From positions 1-64,000 of the forward strand of contig JAJZUT010000010.1 in the NCBI GenBank assembly GCA_021847105.1: a stretch of DNA of 64,000 nucleotides, in the 5' to 3' direction. The DNA comes from Pseudomonadota bacterium (lineage in GTDB: Bacteria > Pseudomonadota > Gammaproteobacteria > Steroidobacterales > Steroidobacteraceae). Each line of letters starts with the position of its first letter. Position 1 is the first letter of the stretch. A model generated the notes under the pieces. It was not told where the DNA came from and ran no database searches. It was given only the letters and a program-made list of their open reading frames with translations. The translations under genes were made by a program, and so were the position numbers. Shown in pieces: positions 36,301 to 45,679 of this stretch.

Positions 36301-36345
36301 GAATTGCTGCTGGACGCCGGTACACGAGATCCGTGGTCTACATCG

Positions 36346-36576
36346 TCATGAAGCCACGAACATGCCTGCCTTTGCCGGCTCCCGCTTCTCGATAGTCACA
36401 GGGAAGCCTTCATAGTTATCGGGTACTTGTCCAACAGACTGCCAGTAAATCGGGTCAACCATTACTCTAATGAACGGACACGCGGCACGCGTTTGCGCAA
36501 TTGTGTTGACGGCTCCAGCCGGCGCGCGTATTTCGCGCTGCAACTTTGCCGCAGCTTCGAATATGGTCACGCTCAT
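36346..36576 (-). CDS. 76-aa protein coupled to the trypsin-like protease
   Basis: The protein starts MSVTIFEAAAKLQREIRAPA and ends EPAKAGMFVAS. It has no signal peptide or membrane segment and no family I recognise. Its ATG overlaps the stop of the protease gene by four bases (36573-36576), so the two are almost certainly made together. It could be a partner, inhibitor or chaperone of the protease. GC content is low compared with the flanking genes, as for the protease. Confidence 0.6.
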   Translation of the reverse strand: MSVTIFEAAAKLQREIRAPAGAVNTIAQTRAACPFIRVMVDPIYWQSVGQVPDNYEGFPVTIEKREPAKAGMFVAS

Positions 36577-37673
36577 ACGTGATGTCCTGAGACAAGAGTC
36601 ACGCCGAGTCCCGCAAGTATAGGCTCAATCGGGAGCGCCAGGGTAGCCTTGCCACCGGGTGCGGTACCGTCGTTCATGCTACCGACAATGATTCCAATGG
36701 CCTTTCGGTTCCCTGCGCCATCAACCGTGGTGATTAAAGAACCGGAGTCGCCCGAATCAGAGAACTGCACTGTATTCCCGGCAATAGCGAAAAGAGGGTC
36801 AAAGAAAACCGCTCCGGAAAAGCCATATAGCTGTGCTTGGTAGACGACATGATTGGCGCCGTACACTTGGCTGATGACTATGCCAGTTGTGTGGCCAGTG
36901 GTACGCCCGACTTTCTCTACCGTCATTCCGGGAGAGATCGGTCCCGTTGTGCTGGGCGTATCGTAGATATCCCGCTGAAATGAACTTACTGTGTCAACAG
37001 TTAGGAGTCTAAAAATCGCGGCATCCAGATTTGTCTTGGGATTGACATTATCCGGCGATCCAGAGACTAGGGGCAACGCATGATGATGGAAGCCAAGCGT
37101 AAACGGGTTTAGGCCGCCTGGTGCTACGTCAAAAATGCCAGGGGCGACAATCGGTAGACCAACTCCGGCATAGCTGCATCCCCCAGATACATGATTGTTA
37201 GTGAGCCCAAACAGTTCTCCCGCAGGGTTGCACACCAGGCACGCCAGCGTTCCAGCCTCTCTGTTGTTGCCGACTGAAATTGAACTACCGCAGGTGTAAT
37301 ACTTCGAGTTGCCTGTGGTGCGCACAACGTATGCTGGTGTTCCCTGCGCCGTGGGCGGGTCATCTCCGATTGCATTGGGTACGCCCTGCCGGTAGCGAAT
37401 CTCCACGTCATCTACGGTTTTGGGCAGAATCGCGAGTTGCCGCTTAGAGCCGGGGGCTGCCCGCTTTGTAAACACGATCACAGACTTCAATGAATCGTTG
37501 AAACCGACGGCACGCACCCGCTTTGCCCTCAATAGCTGGATGCCTTTCTCGGTGACATTGTCGATCAGCGCAAAATCCTCAGCTGTAGATGCGACAGGCG
37601 CCGAAGGGTCATCCATCGTTCCCTCGCGGTATGCCCAGTCGTGGAAAATACGTGCTGCTGTCAGACTGTCCAT
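36573..37673 (-). CDS. Trypsin-like (S1 fold) serine protease, cytoplasmic
   Basis: The 366-aa protein has the catalytic triad of a chymotrypsin-like protease: TNNHV (H161), TNLDAAIF (D217) and GDSGS (S310). A substrate-binding loop and GRTTGHTTG lie between. There is no signal peptide, so it probably acts in the cytoplasm, which is unusual for this fold and common among protease effectors of phage defence. The N-terminal 110 residues (FALIDNVTEKGIQLL, AVGFNDSLKSVIVFTKR) form an extra domain I cannot name. It overlaps a 76-aa gene downstream and lies behind the integrase on the same strand. Composition is more AT-rich than the neighbours, a sign of transfer. Confidence 0.8.
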   Translation of the reverse strand: MDSLTAARIFHDWAYREGTMDDPSAPVASTAEDFALIDNVTEKGIQLLRAKRVRAVGFNDSLKSVIVFTKRAAPGSKRQLAILPKTVDDVEIRYRQGVPNAIGDDPPTAQGTPAYVVRTTGNSKYYTCGSSISVGNNREAGTLACLVCNPAGELFGLTNNHVSGGCSYAGVGLPIVAPGIFDVAPGGLNPFTLGFHHHALPLVSGSPDNVNPKTNLDAAIFRLLTVDTVSSFQRDIYDTPSTTGPISPGMTVEKVGRTTGHTTGIVISQVYGANHVVYQAQLYGFSGAVFFDPLFAIAGNTVQFSDSGDSGSLITTVDGAGNRKAIGIIVGSMNDGTAPGGKATLALPIEPILAGLGVTLVSGHHV

Positions 37674-37820
37674 GACATGTCCCAGGGTTAAAGTCAGCTC
37701 ACCGCGTGCGCGCTGAAATTATTATGATGGGAACTATACTGCCAAACCGGGATGCGCGTCACGAGACATTCGAGACTTGTGGGCGGGGCACGAGTCTGAG
37801 CCAGACCTCACAGACATAGA

Positions 37821-39320
37821 TCAAGCCGCATCGCGCGCTGTCATAGCCTCGCGCGAAACTGGGCGCGATTTGATCACAATTTCTCTCGCAACAGAAGATA
37901 GACGATTGAGGGGCGGCTTCTCTACCGCCACTCCAGCAGACAGCTTGGCCCAATATCCCCGATGTGGCACCGGGATGCGGGCGCGGCGGCAGGCCTTCGC
38001 AAGGCCGACGTCCGTGACGCCATACGTCGCGGCGAGTGTCGCGATTGGCAGCGACCAGACGAGATCGTAGAGTTCCTGGCGGCTAAATTTATGAACACGA
38101 TGACCGGTGTTCGTGATCATGCTTTTGTCATCCCGAGTCTTTCTCTTGCGGCGCGGACTCTTGGAGGTGGCGATCTCTCGTAATCGTTCTCCGTGGCGAT
38201 CGAGAACACTCTGCCGGTCTTCCGTCTGGAAGTAGGCGTATCCGGCGGTCGTCTTCGGATCCTTATGATTGAGAACGGCGCCAACCAGATGCAGTGACAC
38301 TCCGTCTTGCACGAGCCAGGATCCGACGGTGCGTCGCAGATCGTGAATCCTGATGTCCTGCAGCCCGGCGGCGGCACGGACCCGGGTCCAGGCGGAGCGC
38401 AGATCCTTAAGCGGTTGGCCGGTGCGTGGTCCGCAGATGACGTACGGGATTCCATCGATTCGCGGAATCATCTTCAGCCGCTCGATCGCGGCGGTGGAGA
38501 GAGGGGCGAGGAGGGGCTCCCCGCTCTTTGTGCGTCCGATCGCCAGAGTCCGTCGGTCCCAGTCGACGTCACGCCATTGGGCCCTCAGCAGCTCCTTTTT
38601 GCGAACGCCAGTGAGGAGCAGCAGCCAGAGCGCGTGGCGAGCGTGTTCATTGAGCTCGCCATCGATAGCTCGCGCGAGCGCGGGCATCTGCTCGCGGGTC
38701 ACGTAGACCTTGCGCTTGCGTTCTGGGAATTCCTCGATGCCGGCGCAGGGGTTCGGAAACCCCCGAGGAACGAGACCCCAGGTCTCCGCACAGTGGTACA
38801 TCTTGCGTACGATCTCGAGCAGCCGGTTCGCGGCATAGGGATGCTTGGCGCCGTACGTGGAGTGGATGTCCGCGATGTCCGCCGGGGTGATCGTCACGGC
38901 GAGTCGTGACCCGAGCTTAGGGACGAGGAGACGGTTCAGGTATTGCTCGTCGGTGTTCCCGGTCTGCTTCTTGGGCTTCGCGTGCTTGCACAAATAGATA
39001 TCGACGAGCGACTTCACCGTGCTTGCATCCCGCAAGGCATCGTCGGCGGCTTGAGGGTCCTCCCGGTCCGCGACCTGGCCGAGAAAATTGCGTGCCTTCC
39101 TGCGGGCTTCTGCGAGGGTCAGCGCGTCTGCGCGGCCGAGATTGGCAAGGCGCTTGCGGTGGTTCACCCGATAAGTGACCACGTACGCCCGTCGGCCGGC
39201 CGGATATACTCGCAATCCGAAGCAAGGAATCTCTTTGTCCCAGTAGATGCATTGCGCATTTTTCTCGCCGAAATACGGCAGATTTCGCACAGTGTCCTGA
39301 CGGAGTTTGGCCGTGGGCAT
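37821..39320 (-). CDS. Tyrosine integrase with a C-terminal extension
   Basis: This 499-aa protein is a phage/island site-specific recombinase. The N-terminal arm-binding part contains FGLRVYPAGRRAYVVTYRVN and LTLAEARRKARNFLG. Catalytic residues are R240 (TGVRKKELL), K265 (GRTKSGEP), H326 and R329 (HDLRRTVGSW), H352 (LNHKDPKTT) and Y361 (GYAYF). Normal integrases end near residue 400. Here about 95 residues follow, with KFSRQELYDLVWSLPIATLA and GVTDVGLAKACRRARIPVPH. The start has no clear ribosome site. The gene begins about 150 bases from a tRNA-Arg 3' fragment, which is probably its attachment site. Confidence 0.92.
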   Translation of the reverse strand: MPTAKLRQDTVRNLPYFGEKNAQCIYWDKEIPCFGLRVYPAGRRAYVVTYRVNHRKRLANLGRADALTLAEARRKARNFLGQVADREDPQAADDALRDASTVKSLVDIYLCKHAKPKKQTGNTDEQYLNRLLVPKLGSRLAVTITPADIADIHSTYGAKHPYAANRLLEIVRKMYHCAETWGLVPRGFPNPCAGIEEFPERKRKVYVTREQMPALARAIDGELNEHARHALWLLLLTGVRKKELLRAQWRDVDWDRRTLAIGRTKSGEPLLAPLSTAAIERLKMIPRIDGIPYVICGPRTGQPLKDLRSAWTRVRAAAGLQDIRIHDLRRTVGSWLVQDGVSLHLVGAVLNHKDPKTTAGYAYFQTEDRQSVLDRHGERLREIATSKSPRRKRKTRDDKSMITNTGHRVHKFSRQELYDLVWSLPIATLAATYGVTDVGLAKACRRARIPVPHRGYWAKLSAGVAVEKPPLNRLSSVAREIVIKSRPVSREAMTARDAA

Positions 39321-39475
39321 GGGGGATTCGAACTCGGATTTTGAGTGACCATTGAGTGACCAATATCAAGCGTACTCGGGCGCACCTCGACCTGCAATAG
39401 CGCAGAGGCAAAGTTATAAGTGATTGAAAATACAAGAGTAGCGAAGTCAGGCGCAGTGTGGCAAAGCCGGTGTCA

Positions 39476-39524
39476 TTGGCTACGAACCATGAGGTCGGGA
39501 GTTCGAATCTCTCCGGGCGCGCCA
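39476..39524 (+). other. 3' fragment of tRNA-Arg(ACG), probable right end of the island
   Basis: The sequence runs from the last bases of the 5' anticodon stem through the loop CTACGAA and CCATG. A T arm (GGGAG, TTCGAAT, CTCTC), acceptor strand CGGGCGC, discriminator G and CCA complete it. Upstream bases do not supply the matching D arm or the GCGCCCG acceptor strand, and the 5' anticodon stem (ATTGG) no longer pairs. This is the form of an attR made when an element entered the 3' half of a tRNA gene. The complete gene should stand at the left end, outside the window. The rest of 39321-39693 holds only GAGTGACCATTGAGTGACC repeats near 39343 and no gene. Confidence 0.75.
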
Positions 39525-39693
39525 GTCTTACTCCATCGGATCGGACCCTCATCGAAAGCGGAATTCGATGGCCCAGCGCTCTGCCGAGCTGCACGGCGCC
39601 CGTCCGCCGGGAAACGGATGCACGCGCTGACTTCAGTTTGTGCGCCGCGCGGCTCCCTCAAGTCGAGCGTTTTGATTACCATAACGGGGTCAC

Positions 39694-41145
39694 ATGCGCC
39701 TGAGATCCACCGTACTGCTCTTCGCGGCGCTATCGCTGCTCGCCGCTCTGCCTGCCCAAGCCGAGTGGGCCGCTATGGCGCGGCTGCAACGCCAAGGCGC
39801 CTTGGTCTCGGCGATGGCGGTGGACCTGGGCACCGGGCGGGTGATCGAGCAGCTCAATCCTGACCGGCGCCTCACGCCAGCCTCGCTGACGAAACTCGCG
39901 ACCGCGGCGCAGGTACTGCAGGAATGGCCGCCGAACGAGCAGTTCCAGACCCGCCTGTTGTCGGCACAGCCGATTCGCGCGGGGGTCCTGCGGGGTGATT
40001 TGATCCTGGCGGGTGCGGGCGATCCGTCGCTCGACGATCGATCACTGTGGGAACTGGCCGCCGAAGCGCGCGGGGCCGGCTTGCACGCCGTCACCGGGGC
40101 GCTGCTCGTCGATCCGTTGCCGTTCGGCACGATGGCTTGTGGCAATCACGATCGTTGCGCGGCGCTGCTGCGCAGCGACAATGCCTACAATGCGCCGCTG
40201 TCTGCGGTCGGTGTGGACTTCGGAACATGGTGCGTGCGAGTCGTGCCGACCTCGCCCTGGCACGACGCCCGCGTCGGCGGCTGCGGCGTGACGCATTTGC
40301 CGATTGCGGTGATCGGCCATATCCGCACCGTCGCACGCGGTGCCCGGCAGACTTTCTGGGTGGAGCGGCGCACGCAGAATGGCGAGGACACGCTCGCCGT
40401 CGGTGGGGATGTGCCGATGGGCGATGGCCAGCGCGTCTATCGGGCGATGTCGGACCCGGCGCGCGGCACGGGTCTGCTGCTGCGTGAAGCGCTGCGCGAG
40501 ATCGGGGTGCGGGTCGCGGGCCCGGTGGTGGTGCGTTTCGCGCAGGCGCCCCCTGCAGCGCATCTGCTGGCGCGTGTCGATGGCCTGCTGGTGCGCGAAC
40601 AGCTGTGGCGGATGCTGCAGTATTCCAACAACTATATTGCCGACGTACTCACTCTCGATATGGGCGCGGTGACGCAGCCCCACGAGACGCTCGCCTCGGC
40701 GAGCCGCATGCTGTCCGGTTTCGTTGCACGCACCGAGTATGGCGATCCGCCGGCTGTGGGGCCGCCACCGATTTACAGTGGCAGTGGCCTCACCACGGGC
40801 AACCGACTCTCGGCGAACGATCTGGTGCGGCTGTTGATGTACGAATACCACGATACCCGGCGCTTCGCTGCGTTCTACGCCGGTCTGGTGACGCCCCACG
40901 ACGCGCCTTTTGTGTTCCTGCGCCAGGGAAATGCGGCGTGGCTCGATCGCGTGGCGCTGAAAACCGGCACCCTCGACAATCCGCGTTCGGTGTGCGGCAT
41001 CGCGGGCTACCTGCGCAAGCGTAATGGTGGCTGGATCGCTTTCGCAGCCATTGTCAACGGCGGGCCTCGCTGGCGACACGTGCCGTTGTATCAGGCGATC
41101 GGCGCAGAACGCACCGACATCGAATCGCTCGCGCGGCGCTACTGA
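39694..41145 (+). CDS. dacB: D-alanyl-D-alanine carboxypeptidase/endopeptidase (PBP4, S13)
   Basis: The enzyme trims and cuts peptidoglycan cross-links in the periplasm. The 483-aa product has a signal peptide (LLFAALSLLAALPAQAEW). The three penicillin-binding motifs are SxxK in TPASLTKLATAA, SxN in LQYSNNYIADVL and KTG in VALKTGTLDNP. The insertion domain between the first two motifs is present, as in PBP4. It is the first gene after the tRNA-Arg fragment and looks like ordinary chromosome. Confidence 0.92.
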   Translation: MRLRSTVLLFAALSLLAALPAQAEWAAMARLQRQGALVSAMAVDLGTGRVIEQLNPDRRLTPASLTKLATAAQVLQEWPPNEQFQTRLLSAQPIRAGVLRGDLILAGAGDPSLDDRSLWELAAEARGAGLHAVTGALLVDPLPFGTMACGNHDRCAALLRSDNAYNAPLSAVGVDFGTWCVRVVPTSPWHDARVGGCGVTHLPIAVIGHIRTVARGARQTFWVERRTQNGEDTLAVGGDVPMGDGQRVYRAMSDPARGTGLLLREALREIGVRVAGPVVVRFAQAPPAAHLLARVDGLLVREQLWRMLQYSNNYIADVLTLDMGAVTQPHETLASASRMLSGFVARTEYGDPPAVGPPPIYSGSGLTTGNRLSANDLVRLLMYEYHDTRRFAAFYAGLVTPHDAPFVFLRQGNAAWLDRVALKTGTLDNPRSVCGIAGYLRKRNGGWIAFAAIVNGGPRWRHVPLYQAIGAERTDIESLARRY

Positions 41146-41196
41146 GCTCCCTGCGCCGACGTTTGCTATCCTGCGGCAATTTACCGGAGGATCCCC

Positions 41197-42570
41197 GTGG
41201 CGCGACCCGGCGGCGAAGAGCAGACCGCGACGGCTGATCCGTGGGGCGAGCGCATGCCGCGGTCCGTCGGACTGTGGAGCGCCGTGGCGGTGCTGGTCGG
41301 GGTGACCGTCGGCAGCGGAATATTCCGCGTGCCGGCCACGGTCGCGACCCTGCTGCACTCCCCGGGGCCGGCCATGCTGTGCTGGGCGCTCGGCGGCGCG
41401 GTGGCACTCACCGGTGCGCTATCGGTGGCGGAGCTTGCGGCCGCCATGCCACGCTCGGGCGGCATCTTTGCGTATCTGCTCGAGGCATACGGTCCGCTGC
41501 CGGCGTTCCTGTTCGGCTGGACGGAACTCGCAGTGATTCGCGCCTCGGCACTCGGAGCCACCTCGACCATCTTTGCCGAGTATCTGGGTTACTTCATTCC
41601 CCTCAGTCCCGAGCAGGTGCACCTGGCGGCCGCTGCCACCATCCTCGTGGTGGGTGCGATTAACTACGTCGGCGTCAAACGTGCGGTTGCAGTGCTCACG
41701 CCGGCCACCGTCGCCAAATACGGCGCGCTGCTCGTGCTGGGTCTGCTGGCCTTCACGGCGGTTTCGAACGGCGGTGAGGCCGGCCATCGGGTCATCTGGC
41801 AGGGCGGTGCGCAACTGTCATTGATTGCCACCGCGCTGGTGCCGGTGATGTGGACCTACGACGGCTGGGCGGACCTGTCGTTCATGGGCGGCGAGGTCGC
41901 CAATCCCCAGCGTACGCTGCCGTTGGCACTGATCATCGGAACCTGCTGCGTGATGCTGGTGTATCTGGTGGTCAACCTTGGCTTCTGGTACGCGCTGCCG
42001 GCCGGGCAAATCGCGCACGCGCCCCTGGTGGCCACCACGGTCGCACAGCACATTCCGCTCATCGCTGGCGCGGGCGCGGCGGTCATCGCGGCCGTGGTGC
42101 TGCTCTCGACCTTCAGCGGCCTGCACGCCTCCCTGATGACCGGTTCGAGAGTCATCTTCGCGATGGGCGACCGGGGCCTGCTGTTTCGCAGCATCGGGCG
42201 GGTCTCCCCGCGCTTCCAGAGCCCATCGGCGGCGATCTGGATCACCACGGCGCTCGGTTGCGTGTTCGTGATGGAGAACGACTTCGCCCAGCTCGCCGCC
42301 CGCTTTGTGCTCGGCCTGTGGCCGTTTTACGTGCTCACCGTCGCCGGCGTGTACGTGTTGCGCCGCACGCGGCCGGATCTGCCGCGGCCGTACCGCACCT
42401 GGGGCTATCCGCTCGTGCCAGCGGTGTTTCTACTGGCCTCGCTCGGGATGCTCGCCAACGCGCTGATCACCGATCCGCGCGACACGGGCGTGACGCTGCT
42501 GGTGATCGTGGCCGGCATTCCGGTCTACTACCTGTGGCGACGGTTCACGGTGCGTCCGGTGGCGGCGTAG
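41197..42570 (+). CDS. APC-family amino acid permease
   Basis: The 457-aa protein has about twelve hydrophobic segments. The first contains VAVLVGVTVGSGIFRVPATV, the glycine-rich TM1 motif of amino acid/polyamine transporters. The GTG start has CCGGAGG seven bases upstream. Other family features are ALGGAVALTGALSVAELAAA and FMGGEVANPQRTLPLALIIG. The substrate cannot be told; similarity is to the LAT/SteT-like branch. The last 26 bases overlap the end of the convergent RND gene. Confidence 0.88.
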   Translation: MARPGGEEQTATADPWGERMPRSVGLWSAVAVLVGVTVGSGIFRVPATVATLLHSPGPAMLCWALGGAVALTGALSVAELAAAMPRSGGIFAYLLEAYGPLPAFLFGWTELAVIRASALGATSTIFAEYLGYFIPLSPEQVHLAAAATILVVGAINYVGVKRAVAVLTPATVAKYGALLVLGLLAFTAVSNGGEAGHRVIWQGGAQLSLIATALVPVMWTYDGWADLSFMGGEVANPQRTLPLALIIGTCCVMLVYLVVNLGFWYALPAGQIAHAPLVATTVAQHIPLIAGAGAAVIAAVVLLSTFSGLHASLMTGSRVIFAMGDRGLLFRSIGRVSPRFQSPSAAIWITTALGCVFVMENDFAQLAARFVLGLWPFYVLTVAGVYVLRRTRPDLPRPYRTWGYPLVPAVFLLASLGMLANALITDPRDTGVTLLVIVAGIPVYYLWRRFTVRPVAA

Positions 42571-45500
42571 GCTCGAGCTGCTCGGGTGAATCGAGCTTGT
42601 CGCCGAGCAAGCGCCGCACTGCCACGTAACACAGCGGGATGATCAACACGCCGATCACCACCGCGGTCAGCATGCCGCCGACCACACAGGTGCCGATATC
42701 GTGCCGAGCGTTGGCTCCGGCACCGGTCGAGACCACCATTGGAAAGACACCGAGGATGAATGCGAACGAGGTCATGATGATGGGGCGAAAGCGCAGCCGT
42801 GCCGCTTCCAGCACGGCGTGGTGCAGATCGCGGCCCTGGCGCTGCAACTCGACGGCGAATTCCACGATCAGGATGGCGTTCTTGGCGGTGAGGCCAATGA
42901 TAGTGATGAGACCGATCTTGAAGAACACATCATTCGGCAGGCCGTGCAGCGTCGCGGCGGCGGCGCTGCCGATGAGGCCGATGGGCACGGCGAGCAGCAC
43001 TGCCGCGGGGATGCTCCAGCTCTCGTAGAGCGCCGCGAGCGCCAGATACACCACCAGAATCGACAGGGCGAACAGCATCGGGGCCTGCGCGCTGGAGAAA
43101 ATTTCCTGCAGCGACTGTCCGGCCCAATCGTAGCCAAAACCGTCCGGCAGGTCCCGTGTGACGAGCCGCCGCATCTCGCTCATCGCTTGGCCGGAGCTGT
43201 ACCCCTGGCCGGCCGAGCCGAGGATCTCCACCGCCGGGTAACCGTCGTAGCGCGTCAGCGCCGGCGCGGCCACCGTCCAGCGGCTTTGCACGAAATCCGA
43301 CAGCGGCACCATCGATCCGCCCGCGCTGTCGACGTAGAACTGCTGCAGATCGCGCGTGCCCATCCGATAGGGCGCCGCAGCCTGCACGAGCACCTGCTCG
43401 ACGCGCCCGTCGTAGATGAAGTCGTTCGCGAACACCGGTGCGAGCATCAGCTGAATCGCCTGATAGGCCTGTTGTACCGAGACGCCCATCGATTGTGCCT
43501 GCACCCGGTCGACGTGCAGTCGCAGCTCCGGCTGCGGCGCCAGACCGTTGATGCGAACGTTGTAGAGCATCGGATCAGCGTTGGCCTTGGCAATCAGCGT
43601 ATCCGCCGCCGCATTCAGCGCCTTGCGCCCGAGACCGGCCCGGTCCTCGAGGTAGAAGTCGAAGCCGCCGAATTGACCGAGTCCCTGGATGGTCGGTTTG
43701 TTCACGACGAAGATCTTCGCGTCGTGAATGTGCGCGTGCGCCTGCTGGTTGGCCCAACGGATCACCTGATTGGCCGTCTCGCTGCGATCGCTCCACGGCA
43801 CCAGATGCATGAAGGCGCGCCCGGCGTTCTCGGAATTGCCCGCGAAGCCGGTGCCGGCGATCTGAAATACGTCGTGCACCGCCGGGTTCTTGATCATGAT
43901 CTTGTAGACCTGGTGAAGCACCGCCTCGGTACGCTGCAGTGTCGCGCCCGCCGGTAACTCCACGCTCGCGAAGATGTCGCCCTGATCCTCGTCGGGCACG
44001 AAGCTACCGGGCAGCTTCACGAACAGGAACACGCCGAGCGCGAGCATGACCGCGAACCCAGTCATCCAGCGCGGCAGATGCGCGACGGACTGAAAGACGC
44101 GGCGTACGTACGCCGCGCGCGTTCCCTCGAAAGCCCGATTGAAGCTGCGGAAAAGCACGTTTGCCTTCAAATGTTCCGGGCGCATCAGCGACGCGCACAG
44201 CGCCGGCGAGAACGACAGCGCCAACAGCGCCGAGAAGGCGATCGACAGCGCGATGGTGAGCGCGAACTGACGGTAGATCACGCCCGTGCTGCCGGTCTGC
44301 AGCGCGCTCGGGATGAATACTGCCGCCAGTACGAGTGTGATCGCGACGATGGCACCGGTGATCTGGCGCATGGCCTTGCGCGTGGCCTCCTTCGGCGGCA
44401 GATGATCCTCGCGCATGATGCGGTCGACGGCCTCGACCACCACGATGGCATCGTCGACCACGATGCCGATGGCGAGCACGAGTGCGAATAGCGTCAGCTG
44501 GTTGATCGAGTAACCGAGTGCGTAGACACCGATCATCGCCCCGAGCAGCGCGGTCGGCACCACCAGCATCGGCACCAGAGTCGCGCGCAGGCTCTGCAGG
44601 AACACCAGCATCACCACGAAGACCAGCACGAACGCCTCGAGCAGCGTCAGCGCGACATCCTTGATCGCTGCCTTGATGAAAATCGTCGAGTCGACGGGCG
44701 CGAACCAAGTCACGCCCGCGGGGAAGGATTTCTGCAGCTGGCGCATCTTCGCGTTCACGAGCCGCATGACCGTGAGCGCATTGGCGCCGGGCAGCAGCTG
44801 CACGCCGAATGGCGCGACGGTCGTCCTGTTGACCGTCCCGGCGAACGAATAATTCTGCAGGCCAAGCTGCACCTGCGCGACGTTCTTCAGATAGACCGAG
44901 GTGCCGTCGGGATTGGTGCGCAGCAGGATATTACGAAACTGCGTCGGCCGGCTGAACCAGCCCTGAGTGGTCACGGTGGCCGTGGTCTGCTGGCCGGGTA
45001 CCGCGGGCGCGGCGCCGATTGAGCCAGAGGCGATTTGGATGTTCTGGCCCTGCACGGCCTGCAGCGCCGTCGACGCCGACATGTTGTAGGCATGCAGCTC
45101 ATTCGGGTTGAGCCAGATGCGCATGGCATAGTCCGAGCCGAAGAGATTCGCCGAGCCGACGCCGGGGATGCGCGCGATCTGATCGAGGATGTGCGCGGCG
45201 ACCAGGTGGTTGAGGGCGGCGCGATCCGGGCCGCCCGGTCCTGAGCGCAATGCGAGCACGGCTAGGAACCCGGCGCTCGACTTGTTGATCCGGATGCCCT
45301 GTTGATTGACCTCCGCGGGCAGTTGGGGCGCGGCGAGCGCCACACGATTCTGCGCCTGCACCTCGGCAATGTCAGGATTGGTGCCGGTGGCGAAAGTCAG
45401 GGTGATCTGCGACTGGCCATAGCTCGACTGCGAGGTGAAGTACAGCAGGTTGTCGATGCCGGTCAGCTGTTGCTCGATGACCTGGGTGACGGTGGACTCG

Positions 45501-45670
45501 ACGGTCTTGGCGCTTGCACCCGGGTAGCTCGCGGTAATGACGACTTGCGGCGGGGCGACGTCGGGATAGGAGTCGATCGGCAGGCGGCTGAGCGCAATCG
45601 CGCCGCCGAGGCAGATCAAAATCGCCACGACCCAGGCGAAGACCGGCCGGTCAATAAAAAACTGGGGCAC
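42545..45670 (-). CDS. RND efflux transporter, HAE1 family (AcrB/MexB-like)
   Basis: This 1041-aa pump uses the proton gradient to expel hydrophobic drugs. It begins MPQFFIDRPVFAWVVAILIC. TM4 carries the proton-relay aspartates in IGIVVDDAIVVVEAVDRI. Large periplasmic porter loops lie after TM1 and TM7 (GSFVPDEDQGDIFASVELPA). The length is that of intact HAE1 pumps. Its partner adaptor gene lies nine bases upstream on the same strand. No outer-membrane channel gene is adjacent, so a TolC homologue elsewhere is presumably shared. Confidence 0.95.
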   Translation of the reverse strand: MPQFFIDRPVFAWVVAILICLGGAIALSRLPIDSYPDVAPPQVVITASYPGASAKTVESTVTQVIEQQLTGIDNLLYFTSQSSYGQSQITLTFATGTNPDIAEVQAQNRVALAAPQLPAEVNQQGIRINKSSAGFLAVLALRSGPGGPDRAALNHLVAAHILDQIARIPGVGSANLFGSDYAMRIWLNPNELHAYNMSASTALQAVQGQNIQIASGSIGAAPAVPGQQTTATVTTQGWFSRPTQFRNILLRTNPDGTSVYLKNVAQVQLGLQNYSFAGTVNRTTVAPFGVQLLPGANALTVMRLVNAKMRQLQKSFPAGVTWFAPVDSTIFIKAAIKDVALTLLEAFVLVFVVMLVFLQSLRATLVPMLVVPTALLGAMIGVYALGYSINQLTLFALVLAIGIVVDDAIVVVEAVDRIMREDHLPPKEATRKAMRQITGAIVAITLVLAAVFIPSALQTGSTGVIYRQFALTIALSIAFSALLALSFSPALCASLMRPEHLKANVLFRSFNRAFEGTRAAYVRRVFQSVAHLPRWMTGFAVMLALGVFLFVKLPGSFVPDEDQGDIFASVELPAGATLQRTEAVLHQVYKIMIKNPAVHDVFQIAGTGFAGNSENAGRAFMHLVPWSDRSETANQVIRWANQQAHAHIHDAKIFVVNKPTIQGLGQFGGFDFYLEDRAGLGRKALNAAADTLIAKANADPMLYNVRINGLAPQPELRLHVDRVQAQSMGVSVQQAYQAIQLMLAPVFANDFIYDGRVEQVLVQAAAPYRMGTRDLQQFYVDSAGGSMVPLSDFVQSRWTVAAPALTRYDGYPAVEILGSAGQGYSSGQAMSEMRRLVTRDLPDGFGYDWAGQSLQEIFSSAQAPMLFALSILVVYLALAALYESWSIPAAVLLAVPIGLIGSAAAATLHGLPNDVFFKIGLITIIGLTAKNAILIVEFAVELQRQGRDLHHAVLEAARLRFRPIIMTSFAFILGVFPMVVSTGAGANARHDIGTCVVGGMLTAVVIGVLIIPLCYVAVRRLLGDKLDSPEQLEPTPPPDAP

Positions 45671-45679
45671 GCGCAGCTC

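Noticed and set aside
39312..39345. tRNA-like TTCGAATC sequence just upstream of the integrase start
   Set aside because: The flanking bases do not form a T stem (CCGAG against CCCCC), so it is not a tRNA fragment.
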